Source of the DNA: an uncultured SAR86 cluster bacterium
Lineage (GTDB): Bacteria; Pseudomonadota; Gammaproteobacteria; Magnimaribacterales; Magnimaribacteraceae
NCBI GenBank assembly: GCA_902606175.1
Contig: CACLEZ010000011.1
Coordinates: 1-46,906, forward strand
Reading direction: 5' to 3'
Length of the DNA: 46,906 nucleotides
Part shown: positions 7,887-15,463 of the stretch, in pieces
Numbering within the stretch: the stretch's first letter is position 1
Layout: the number at the start of each line of letters is the position of its first letter
Notes under the pieces: model-generated
Told to the model about the DNA's origin: nothing
What the model saw: only the letters and a program-made list of their open reading frames with translations
Database searches by the model: none
Position numbers and translations under genes: made by a program

Positions 7887-8767
7887 CTAAAAAAACTAAA
7901 TTCAAGAAAGTTGGAATCTACTCTTCTCTGGACGCAAGAAAAGTCAATCATATTGCTTATCAGATAGAGGAAATTTTACAAAATTTAAATATAGATATAT
8001 TAATTCCTGCTTCCTTTAGTTCTTACAAAACATCTTTCGGAAAACATTACTCGGATAACTATGTGAATAAAAATGCTGATCTTGTAATTGCTATTGGGGG
8101 GGATGGAACGCTACTTAGTTCTGCAAGGAGATTTGGGTATATGGGTATTCCAATATTAGGAGTCAACCTTGGATCATTGGGGTTTTTAACTGATGTGCCT
8201 CCGGAAGAACTAACTCACTCTATTCAGAGCATACTCAAGAATAAATATGAAAAAGAGGAAAGATTCTTTCTGGAGTCTAAAGTAAATAATGAAAAGACAA
8301 AAAATAAAGCTCTTAATGAAATAGTCATACATTCTAGAAAGGTAGCCCAATTAATAGAATATGAACTTTTCATTGACCAAGACTTCGTTTATCGTCAAAA
8401 AGCTGATGGGATCATTATTTCCACTCCCACTGGCTCAACTGCATATTCACTTTCTGCAAACGGGCCAATAATTCATCCTTCTGCAAAAGCGATTTGTCTT
8501 TTGCCGATGTTTCCACACAGTCTAAATAGCAGACCTTTGATTGTGGATGAAAATGCACAGATACAAATTAGGATTTGCAAAAAAGGGAGTTCTAGTTTGA
8601 GTCTAGACAGTCACCTAATCAATTCCCTTCATTATGGAGACCTTATCAATATTTCTAAGGCTAAATCAAAACTCACATTAATCCATCCTTTAGAACAAGA
8701 TTTTTACTCTTCTTGTAGAAATAAACTTGGCTGGAGTTTGGGAATTCCTAAGAAAAAGCATACGTAG
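7880..8767 (+). CDS. nadK: NAD kinase
   Basis: NAD kinase phosphorylates NAD to NADP in the cytosol. The 295-residue protein has GGDGTLL (Asp75, ATP/metal site), GVNLGSLGFLTD, NEIVIHS and DGIIISTPTGSTAYSLSANGPIIHP, which together are diagnostic of bacterial NadK. It starts 7 bases inside the end of the transporter gene, so the two are probably translated together. A 31-base AT-rich gap follows before the SLBB export gene. Confidence 0.95.
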   Translation: MVTKKTKFKKVGIYSSLDARKVNHIAYQIEEILQNLNIDILIPASFSSYKTSFGKHYSDNYVNKNADLVIAIGGDGTLLSSARRFGYMGIPILGVNLGSLGFLTDVPPEELTHSIQSILKNKYEKEERFFLESKVNNEKTKNKALNEIVIHSRKVAQLIEYELFIDQDFVYRQKADGIIISTPTGSTAYSLSANGPIIHPSAKAICLLPMFPHSLNSRPLIVDENAQIQIRICKKGSSSLSLDSHLINSLHYGDLINISKAKSKLTLIHPLEQDFYSSCRNKLGWSLGIPKKKHT

Positions 8768-8798
8768 ATAAATCTAAAAAAAAATATAAAATGAAACT

Positions 8799-10610
8799 AT
8801 GAGATTATTCAAAATAATACCTTTAATTCTGTTATTGACTCCATTTATGATCAATTTTGTTTCATCTGCTGAGATATCCGAAGAACAAAAGGCTATGTTG
8901 GAAACTTTACCCCCTGATCAAAGGGCTTCTATAAGAACAAAGATAGAAACAGCAAATGAACTTGAGGATAATTTAGAAGAAGTATTTGAGAGTGAACAAA
9001 ACTTAATTGAAAGGCCTGATTATGAAGTTTTAAAAAACCTCAAAGGTGCAGAATCAGAAGAATGTATGAATTGCATCTTCGGATATGAATTTTTTAAGTA
9101 CGCTCCTACTACTTTCGCCCCTATAAATAATGTACCTGTAGATTCAGACTATATATTGGGACCTGGTGATAAATTGCTTGTGAATCTTTATGGCACAACG
9201 AATAAAAAGGTAGAGTCTTTTATTTCTCGTGAAGGTAACTTTTTTCTGCCTTCTTTAGGACCTATTAGTCTAATCGGCTTAAATTTTGGTGATGCTTCCA
9301 AGCTCATTAAAGAAAGAGTGAGAAATGAAATAATTGGAACAAATGCCTCAATTACTCTAAGAGAAGTAAGATCAATTAATGTTTATATGCTAGGAGAAGT
9401 TTATCAACCTGGCAAATTTACAATGAGTGGCTTAAGCTCTGTATCTAATGCCTTAATTGTTAGCGGGGGAGTCAATAAAACAGGCTCATTAAGAAATATT
9501 TCTATTAAAAGAAATAATAAAACGATAGCTAGTTATGATTTTTATCAATTCCTCTTGAAAGGTTCATTGGAGAATGACATAAAACTCCTTGATGGAGACG
9601 TAGTTTTCGTTCCTTTTATAGAAAATACAACCAGAATTGGAGGTGCATTTAAAAGACCGGGTAATTATGAAGTATTAACTAATGAAACTGTTTTAGATGC
9701 AATAGAGTTCGCAGGCGGTTTTGAACAAGATGTTTCAAAAGACGCTAAAATTGAACTGTCTTATTATGATCAAGAAAATGGAACAAGGATCTATAAATCC
9801 TTAAGTAAAGATGAACTAGATTTCAAACTTTCGGGACAAGCTTCCATCAACGTATCATCAAAATCCGGTTATAAAGTTGAAACAATTAAACTTTCAGGAG
9901 AGTTTGTTAATCCTGGAGAATACGCTATCAGACCTGGAGATACAGTATTAGACATAATTAATAGAGCTGGAGGATATAATGAAGACAGTTATAGTGAAGG
10001 GGGTATTTTTCTAAGAAGGTCAGTTGCTAAAATGCAAAAAGATGCCTTCCTAAGATCGGCAGATGACCTCGAGGATACAATTGTAGATATTGTGACAAAA
10101 GGCACTCTCAATAATCTTTCAGAATTTACTCTTACACCAATATCGAGACTTATATCAAGATTAAGATCGGAACAACCTGTTGGAAGAATGGTATTAAATT
10201 TAGATTACTTAGCTTTGAAAAATAATCCTGTAATAGATTTTAGAGTTCAAGATGGGGATGAGTTGTATATTCCTGAGAGGCCTAACTCGATTTCAGTTGT
10301 TGGAGAGGTTCTTTATAGTTCAACGTTAGGTTTTGATCCTAATTTAGAAGTTAACGACTATATAGATTTATCAGGTGGTTTAAAAGAATCTGCTGATTCT
10401 GAGAGAATATTCGTTATCTTACCTAATGGCAGATCTAGCCTAGTCAAAAAATCATTATTTTCATCAAAAAATATTTTGATACCTGGAAGTACCATTGTTG
10501 TTGCTAGAGATCCCAGACCATTTGATGCTATTAACTTAACACAAATCATTACGCCAATTCTTGCTGATTTAGCTACTTCAGCTGCTGCAATAGCAGCAAT
10601 CAGCGACTAA
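8799..10610 (+). CDS. Polysaccharide export protein with Poly_export and SLBB domains (Wza-like)
   Basis: A Sec signal peptide (MRLFKIIPLILLLTPFMIN, cleavage likely after SSA at residue 24) has no lipobox Cys, unlike E. coli Wza. A Poly_export block follows (DYILGPGDKLLVNLYG, near residue 117). Several SLBB-type units come next, each with a 'GEV-pG-y-...-d-i--aGG' pattern: YMLGEVYQPGKFTMSG, IGGAFKRPGNYEVL, LSGEFVNPGEYAIRPGD and SVVGEVLYSSTLGF. At 603 residues it is longer than Wza (379). The C-terminus is hydrophobic and Ala-rich, ending AAAIAAISD. It probably forms or lines an outer-membrane or periplasmic export channel. It leads a three-gene set with YjbH- and YjbF-like genes, so it likely serves an exopolysaccharide system. 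Confidence 0.88.
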   Translation: MRLFKIIPLILLLTPFMINFVSSAEISEEQKAMLETLPPDQRASIRTKIETANELEDNLEEVFESEQNLIERPDYEVLKNLKGAESEECMNCIFGYEFFKYAPTTFAPINNVPVDSDYILGPGDKLLVNLYGTTNKKVESFISREGNFFLPSLGPISLIGLNFGDASKLIKERVRNEIIGTNASITLREVRSINVYMLGEVYQPGKFTMSGLSSVSNALIVSGGVNKTGSLRNISIKRNNKTIASYDFYQFLLKGSLENDIKLLDGDVVFVPFIENTTRIGGAFKRPGNYEVLTNETVLDAIEFAGGFEQDVSKDAKIELSYYDQENGTRIYKSLSKDELDFKLSGQASINVSSKSGYKVETIKLSGEFVNPGEYAIRPGDTVLDIINRAGGYNEDSYSEGGIFLRRSVAKMQKDAFLRSADDLEDTIVDIVTKGTLNNLSEFTLTPISRLISRLRSEQPVGRMVLNLDYLALKNNPVIDFRVQDGDELYIPERPNSISVVGEVLYSSTLGFDPNLEVNDYIDLSGGLKESADSERIFVILPNGRSSLVKKSLFSSKNILIPGSTIVVARDPRPFDAINLTQIITPILADLATSAAAIAAISD

Positions 10611-10620
10611 ATGTTTAGTA

Positions 10621-12747
10621 GTGAAAAAAGTCTATAGATTTTTTAAATTTTCTTTCCTTATTTTCATTAGCCATTCAATCTTTGGAAACATCGATGATTA
10701 CTATCTTTATCCAATAAAATCGTCAGCATCTAATTATGGCAATACAGGTATTCTAGAAATGCCAAATGCTAGAATGATGGGCCCAGCGAGCCTTAGAATT
10801 AATTTTTCAAGTTCTTTTCCGTTTGAATATACCGCTCTCACCGCAACTCCATTTGAGTGGTTTGAAGCGACATATCGTTATGCAGAAATAAAAAATGAAA
10901 AATATGGACAATCTTTTTATAGTGGTAATCAATCACTAAAAGATAAAGGATTTGATATTAAATTTATGCTTCTTGGTGAGAAGCAATCTATTCCTGCTAT
11001 TTCACTTGGACTAAGAGATATAGCGGGAACGGGGCTTTTTTCTTCTGAATACATCGTCGGAACTAAAAGATTTGGTAACTTCGATCTAACTGCCGGCTTA
11101 GGATGGGGTATTTTAGGATCCGCTGATAATATCTCAAATCCTCTTAACGATATCCATCAAGCATTTAAAGAAAGAAATGCTGACCAAGGGCAGGGGGGTC
11201 AATTTTCATTTAAAAGCTGGTTTTCGGGAAGAACAGCATTATTTGGAGGTATTGAGTACGATTTAAAGAAATATGGTTTACGTCTTAAACTAGAGTACGA
11301 TACAAGTGAACCATTTCAAAACGGTAAAGTTCCAGAAAAACCAAAGACAAATCTAAATTTTGGAGTAAATTATCACCTTTATGATTGGTTAGATTTAGGA
11401 GTAGCTCTTGAAAGAGGTCATCAATTTAGAATCTCTTTTTCTCTTTTTGGGGATTATTCTAGAGATACAATACAAAAACCTAAACCAAAAAATGTCATTA
11501 AGCTAAGTAAAGAACTTAGAGACAGAGCATTCGAAGATAAAGATATTTTCTATCAATCTCTAAATAGAAGTTTGAGAGATGAGTCTATATACCTTCAGGC
11601 TGCAACCTATGAAGAAAATAAGGTTGAAATGTCTATAGCTACCAGTCGGTTTTTTTCTACCACTCGACCCTTAGGAAGAAGTGCAAGAATTGCTGCTGCA
11701 CTTGTTACTGATGACGTGGAAGAGATTTTAGTAAGGACAATGAATGGGGATATTGAAACTGCTAGAGTTAAGATACCTAAAGAAGAATTCGAAAATGCAG
11801 ATTCCTATCAAGGAAGTTCGTCAGAGTTATATTTAAAGTCGGAAATTGATTCTTTATCTCATAAACCTCTATATAAAACAGGGGATTTTAGGCCAACAGT
11901 TGACTTCCCAGAATTTCGATGGAGTATGTCGCCTGGTTTAAAACACCAGATTGGCGGTCCTGAAGGATTCTATTTAGGATCCTTATTTTGGAGAACTGAC
12001 ACCAGTCTAAAGTTTGCAAGGAATCTTACTTTATACACTTCTATTGGATTGAACTTATATGACACTTTTGATTTTGCAAATCCAAGTTACAGTGAGATTC
12101 CTCATGTGAGAAGTGATATACAAGAATACCTAGAAGAGGGAAAAAATAATATAACAAGAATGCAGCTAGAATATATGTATTCACCAATAAGGGATGTTTT
12201 CTTAAGAGCTGACTTTGGTTTACTAGAGGAGATGTTTGGTGGATTTGGTGGTCAAGTTCTTTATAGGCCAATTGATAAAAAATACGCATTAGGAATGTCT
12301 TTACATAGAGTAAGACAAAGAGATTATGATCAGAGGTTTTCATTTAGGGATTACGAAACTTCGACAGGACATTTGGAACTTTATGCTGAGCTACCATTTG
12401 ATATATATTTGCAAGCTCATGCTGGAAAATATCTAGCTGGAGATAAAGGTGTAACTTTAGATTTTTCAAGAAGATATAATTCTGGCTTCGTAGTAGGAAT
12501 TTTTGCTACTAAAACTAATCTTTCCTCTATTGAATTCGGTGAAGGAAGTTTTGATAAAGGTTTTTACTTCTCTATACCAACAAAATTATTTTATCCTGAC
12601 TTTAGATCTGGGGTTATTGCTTTTGGCTTACATCCTTTAACAAAAGATGGAGGAGCATTTCTGACTCAAAAAAATTCTCTTTTTGCTTTATTTGGAGAAA
12701 CTAATAAAGATTCAATAATAAGGGACTGGGATTATTTATTAAAATAA
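10621..12747 (+). CDS. yjbH: YjbH/GfcD-like outer-membrane exopolysaccharide protein
   Basis: The 708-residue protein starts at a GTG, with a short signal peptide (KVYRFFKFSFLIFISHSIFG). The mature N-terminus has the YjbH hallmark GNTGILEMPNARMMGPASLRINFS, then many alternating aromatic/polar strands (GLGWGILGS; LNFGVNYHLYDWLDLGVALERG; GMSLHRVRQRDYDQRF) as expected for an outer-membrane beta barrel. E. coli YjbH and GfcD are about 700 residues, so length agrees. In the E. coli yjb and gfc operons this protein acts in exopolysaccharide or group 4 capsule secretion, by a mechanism not fully known. It sits 10 bases after the SLBB gene and 9 bases before the YjbF-like lipoprotein, clearly one operon. 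Confidence 0.85.
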   Translation: MKKVYRFFKFSFLIFISHSIFGNIDDYYLYPIKSSASNYGNTGILEMPNARMMGPASLRINFSSSFPFEYTALTATPFEWFEATYRYAEIKNEKYGQSFYSGNQSLKDKGFDIKFMLLGEKQSIPAISLGLRDIAGTGLFSSEYIVGTKRFGNFDLTAGLGWGILGSADNISNPLNDIHQAFKERNADQGQGGQFSFKSWFSGRTALFGGIEYDLKKYGLRLKLEYDTSEPFQNGKVPEKPKTNLNFGVNYHLYDWLDLGVALERGHQFRISFSLFGDYSRDTIQKPKPKNVIKLSKELRDRAFEDKDIFYQSLNRSLRDESIYLQAATYEENKVEMSIATSRFFSTTRPLGRSARIAAALVTDDVEEILVRTMNGDIETARVKIPKEEFENADSYQGSSSELYLKSEIDSLSHKPLYKTGDFRPTVDFPEFRWSMSPGLKHQIGGPEGFYLGSLFWRTDTSLKFARNLTLYTSIGLNLYDTFDFANPSYSEIPHVRSDIQEYLEEGKNNITRMQLEYMYSPIRDVFLRADFGLLEEMFGGFGGQVLYRPIDKKYALGMSLHRVRQRDYDQRFSFRDYETSTGHLELYAELPFDIYLQAHAGKYLAGDKGVTLDFSRRYNSGFVVGIFATKTNLSSIEFGEGSFDKGFYFSIPTKLFYPDFRSGVIAFGLHPLTKDGGAFLTQKNSLFALFGETNKDSIIRDWDYLLK

Positions 12748-12756
12748 GAAATATTT

Positions 12757-13413
12757 ATGAAATTGATAAAATTATTCATATTATTAACCTTAGTTAGTTG
12801 CACTTCCTTCGAAACAAACAATATTGCGCCAGGGTACATTGCAACTTTTAACTCTTTAAAGAATCTTCTAGTAGGTTACGATAGTGATTTGATAAATAGC
12901 GAGCTAATTAATAATATTCCTTATGCTTCTTTAACTTTAAAAATAGGGAGAGGTCCAAAGGGACTGCTCATACTTGAAAGCGTAAGAAATGAAAACTATT
13001 ATTGGTTAAGTGCTGACTCAATCTATTTAGTCATAAGAGATGGAAGGATAATAAAGACTCAAGGATTGGAAAATGATTTAAGAGAAGTTATCTATCCTCG
13101 AATAAGCTTTAAAGAAATTATGACTATAGGTCCTAAACAATTCAAAGCTTTTTATTCATTTACTAACCCTGAATTAAATAATCTTGAACTTCAATTGAGT
13201 TACCTTGTAGGAGAAAAAGAGAACATACAAATCTTGGATAATTCCATGAATCTTATTTTAGTTACTGAGGAAATTTCTAATCGTGTTTTAGGGTGGAAAC
13301 TAACTAATAAATATTGGGTAGATGAAAATTATTATGTTTGGAAAAGTGAACAAGCTTTGACGCCTAAGATTCCTCCGTTTAATGTTGAGATAACAAAAAA
13401 GCCCTCAATGTGA
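12757..13413 (+). CDS. yjbF: YjbF/GfcB-like lipoprotein
   Basis: The 218-residue protein has a lipoprotein signal peptide, MKLIKLFILLTLVSC, with lipid attachment expected at Cys15. The mature part follows the GfcB/YjbF pattern: IPYASLTLKIGRGPKGLLIL, then YYWLSADSIYLVIRDGRIIKTQGL, in which the Trp-containing strand and the GRI-kT-GL motif stand out. E. coli YjbF is 212 aa. It is a periplasmic-facing lipoprotein required with YjbH-type proteins for polysaccharide output. It is the last gene of the plus-strand unit, and its final codons form the upstream arm of a terminator hairpin. Confidence 0.85.
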   Translation: MKLIKLFILLTLVSCTSFETNNIAPGYIATFNSLKNLLVGYDSDLINSELINNIPYASLTLKIGRGPKGLLILESVRNENYYWLSADSIYLVIRDGRIIKTQGLENDLREVIYPRISFKEIMTIGPKQFKAFYSFTNPELNNLELQLSYLVGEKENIQILDNSMNLILVTEEISNRVLGWKLTNKYWVDENYYVWKSEQALTPKIPPFNVEITKKPSM

Positions 13414-13423
13414 GGGCTTTTTT
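13395..13423. terminator. Bidirectional intrinsic terminator straddling the yjbF-like stop codon
   Basis: AAAAAAGCCCTCA (13395-13407), a 3-base loop ATG, and TGAGGGCTTTTTT (13411-13423) make a perfect 13-bp stem including the A and T tracts. The TGA at 13411-13413 is the stop codon of the yjbF-like gene. T tracts on both strands allow it to stop the yjb-like unit on the plus strand and the convergent gene on the minus strand. Confidence 0.9.
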
Positions 13424-13437
13424 AAAAGTAAGAAAAA

Positions 13438-14142
13438 TTATTGTACAGTTCGAGTTCTTATTGCTGTAGCTGCAGCAGTTGATGCCGCAACGGCAGGTGT
13501 TTTCGTAACTGTAGTTGTATATTCTTCTTCAGTTACTTGACTTACCTCGATCTCTTCCACGACGTCATATACTTCTTCGTTTATGACATCATATTCTTCT
13601 ACTATGACGCTACCATCAAAATAAGTTACGACAGTCGTATCAGTAGCACCTGCTGTTTGAGTTGCAGTTCCAGCAGCAGTTCGAGTAGCTGTTCCGGCTA
13701 CAGTTCTAGTGGCAGTTCCTGCTTGCGTTGAAGTGGAAGTAGTTGTAGTTGTTCTAGTCGCTGTTGCAGTGCCAGTTACAGCTGCAGTACCTGGGACGTC
13801 AATAATAATGTCTGCTATGTACTCTTCAGTAGTAGGAGTAGGGGCTGGAGCTGGAGCTGGAGCTGGAGCTGGAGCTGGGGCCGGAGCTGGAGCTGGAGTG
13901 ATTGCACCTCCACCAGATCCGCTATCAGAAATTGCAGCAGCAGCAGCGGCAATGGCTACCACGGCAGCGATTGTACCTGCGCTAACACCACCTATGGCTG
14001 ACTTAGCAGCAGCATCTCCTGCAGCACTTCCACCTGAGGAACCAGCAGCAGTTTCGTCAGCTGAAATGGAAAGTTGAGGAAAAAGCACAAGAACTAGTCC
14101 AGAAAGAGCAGCAAATATATTTTTTGAAAGTTTCTTCATCAT
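13438..14142 (-). CDS. Secreted Ala/Thr/Pro-rich low-complexity protein, candidate YjbE/GfcA counterpart
   Basis: The 234-residue product has a clear Sec signal peptide (KKLSKNIFAALSGLVLVLF, cleavage near Ala28). It continues with a Gly/Ala/Ser region containing GTIAAVVAIAAAAAAISDSG, an (AP)n tract of about ten pairs, a Thr-rich stretch with three eight-residue TATxT repeats, and an acidic Val/Glu/Tyr tail (VEEYDVINEEVYDVVEE). No enzyme motif is seen. E. coli YjbE and GfcA are short secreted Ala/Thr/Ser/Gly-rich proteins encoded with YjbF/GfcB and YjbH/GfcD. Composition and neighbours make this a plausible counterpart, though it is larger and in the opposite orientation. It has the best sigma70-type promoter in the window. 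An open frame on the other strand across the repeats (13709-14077) is explained by low complexity. The function is unproven. Confidence 0.7.
   Translation of the reverse strand: MMKKLSKNIFAALSGLVLVLFPQLSISADETAAGSSGGSAAGDAAAKSAIGGVSAGTIAAVVAIAAAAAAISDSGSGGGAITPAPAPAPAPAPAPAPAPAPTPTTEEYIADIIIDVPGTAAVTGTATATRTTTTTSTSTQAGTATRTVAGTATRTAAGTATQTAGATDTTVVTYFDGSVIVEEYDVINEEVYDVVEEIEVSQVTEEEYTTTVTKTPAVAASTAAATAIRTRTVQ
13655..13726 (-). repeat. Three tandem 24-base repeats inside the secreted low-complexity protein
   Basis: Units begin at 13655, 13679 and 13703, with plus-strand pattern GTT(T/C)(G/T)AGT-GC(A/T)GTTCC. They encode eight-residue units with the core GTAT(R/Q)T. The copies differ by substitutions, so the array is not very recent. 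Confidence 0.75.
13841..13894 (-). repeat. Hexanucleotide microsatellite encoding an (Ala-Pro) tract
   Basis: Nine consecutive hexamers of the form GGAGCT (variants GGGGCT and GGGGCC) run from 13841 to 13894. On the coding strand they read alternating Ala and Pro codons. Gain or loss of units would keep the reading frame and change only the linker length. Confidence 0.85.
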
Positions 14143-14202
14143 AAAAACCTATATATAAATTAAATTGTCCAATTTTTGTAGGGTTTGGGAACTACTTTGC
14201 GT

Positions 14203-14231
14203 ATTAAATTCAAACAGTAACATAATGTCAA
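14203..14231 (-). promoter_or_regulatory. Sigma70-type promoter of the secreted low-complexity protein
   Basis: On the minus strand a perfect TTGACA (14226-14231) is followed after exactly 17 bases by TTTAAT (14203-14208, five of six matches to TATAAT). This predicts a transcript starting near 14196 and a leader of about 54 bases before the ATG at 14142, with ATAGG as the ribosome site. Confidence 0.7.
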
Positions 14232-14256
14232 CTTTAATTTGTTTAATTATCACTAA

Positions 14257-14355
14257 TATAATATCCCTACAAATAGAACATATGCAATATACATGCCAAT
14301 GAAGAATCACTCTTTTTAGTCGATTTCGCACTATCTTTTATCATTTTTATAAAAG
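14257..14355 (+). promoter_or_regulatory. Upstream region of pyrD: possible -10 box and an AT-rich hairpin
   Basis: TATAAT occurs at 14257-14262 without a convincing -35 box. Further down, CTTTTAT (14335-14341) and ATAAAAG (14349-14355) form a perfect 7-bp inverted repeat around a 7-base loop, 30 bases before the pyrD ATG. The hairpin could act on the leader transcript or be chance in AT-rich DNA. Confidence 0.35.
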
Positions 14356-14385
14356 CTATTATAGAATGTGACTCGCCGATTTAAA

Positions 14386-15396
14386 ATGCACTTAATTACA
14401 TTCATAACAAAGATATTTCATTTTCTTCCTGAAGAAATAGCTCACCGCTTCGCGTTAAGCGGTCTTAGAATCGTTTATGAATCTGGCTTACTAAAAATTT
14501 TGCTAGGAAAAAAAGTTAAAGGTACTGAAACTCTTGATAACTCTTTCGATAAAAAGGTTTATAAAAACAAATTAGGAATAGCAGCAGGTTTAGATAAAGA
14601 TGGTGAATATATAGACTGTTTATCTGCTTTGGGAATTGGATTTATAGAGGTCGGTACTGTAACGCCACTTCAACAATCTGGAAATCCTAAGCCTAGGTTG
14701 TTTAGGAACAAGACAGATAAATCTTTATTAAATAGATTAGGTTTTAATAACAAAGGAGTTGAAGCCTTAGTAGAAAATTTAAAAAAAAGAAAATCAACGA
14801 TTCCAATTGGAGTGAGTATAGGCAAGAATTTTGATACGCCAAATGAAGAAGCTTTCAAAGACTATTTATTTTGCATGGAAAAGGTGTATGAATACTCTAG
14901 CTACATAGCAATAAATATTTCATCACCTAATACAAAAGGACTAAGAGAATTGAGTAATGATAAATTTTTGAGGGACCTTCTTGTTATCATTAAGGACAAG
15001 CAAAATAAACTTTCAGAATCTTTCGAGTATGTTCCTATTTATATAAAAATAAGCCCAGATGAAGAGCTTGAAGATCTTGAAAAAATTTGCAAATCTATTA
15101 CGTATTATGAAATTGATGGAATAATAGTTAGTAATACTACTGTTATTCACAATGATAAAAATGGATATGGAGGATTAAGCGGATCCCCTTTAAAGAATAA
15201 AGCTGACGAAAAGCTGTCTTTTATAAAAAAAATAGTGGGAGATAAAATATCGATAATTGCCTCCGGCGGAGTTATGTCAGCATCAGATTATCTAGAAAAA
15301 ATTGATTGTGGCGCTGACCTAGTTCAGATATACACCGGATTTATCTTCGAGGGCCCTAAGCTTATTAACGATATACTTGTTGCAGATTCCCCTTAA
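14386..15396 (+). CDS. pyrD: Dihydroorotate dehydrogenase (quinone), class 2
   Basis: PyrD oxidises dihydroorotate to orotate with FMN and passes electrons to quinone at the inner membrane, the fourth step of UMP synthesis. Motifs seen are GIAAGLDKDGE, GFIEVGTVTP, LLNRLGFNNKG, AINISSPNTKGLREL (catalytic Ser region), IIVSNTT and GADLVQIYTGFIF. The amphipathic N-terminus (MHLITFITKIFHFLPEEIAHRFAL) is the class 2 quinone-binding helix pair. A GTG at 14368 would extend it by six residues. I prefer ATG 14386, which gives 336 residues, the same length as the E. coli enzyme. Confidence 0.94.
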   Translation: MHLITFITKIFHFLPEEIAHRFALSGLRIVYESGLLKILLGKKVKGTETLDNSFDKKVYKNKLGIAAGLDKDGEYIDCLSALGIGFIEVGTVTPLQQSGNPKPRLFRNKTDKSLLNRLGFNNKGVEALVENLKKRKSTIPIGVSIGKNFDTPNEEAFKDYLFCMEKVYEYSSYIAINISSPNTKGLRELSNDKFLRDLLVIIKDKQNKLSESFEYVPIYIKISPDEELEDLEKICKSITYYEIDGIIVSNTTVIHNDKNGYGGLSGSPLKNKADEKLSFIKKIVGDKISIIASGGVMSASDYLEKIDCGADLVQIYTGFIFEGPKLINDILVADSP

Positions 15397-15404
15397 ATAA
15401 AAAC

Positions 15405-15436
15405 TTGACAGAACACCCACTCTTGAACTTTATACT
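15405..15436 (+). promoter_or_regulatory. Possible topA promoter
   Basis: A perfect TTGACA at 15405-15410 is followed by TATACT at 15431-15436, 28 bases before the topA start. The 20-base spacer is longer than usual, so this is tentative. Confidence 0.4.
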
Positions 15437-15463
15437 GTAAAAGATATTAAGTTTTAATTATTT

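Noticed and set aside
13709..14077. A 122-residue plus-strand frame (Ala/Gly/Val-rich) opposite the secreted protein gene
   Set aside because: It mirrors the low-complexity repeats, has no ribosome site, and the minus strand has a signal peptide, promoter and stop in the terminator.
14149..14331. A 60-residue minus-strand frame upstream of the secreted protein
   Set aside because: It spans the TTGACA/TTTAAT promoter, has no recognisable protein features and no ribosome site.
15405..15441. TACTGTAAAA near the topA promoter as an SOS box
   Set aside because: Only one half site; no CAG at the required ten-base distance.
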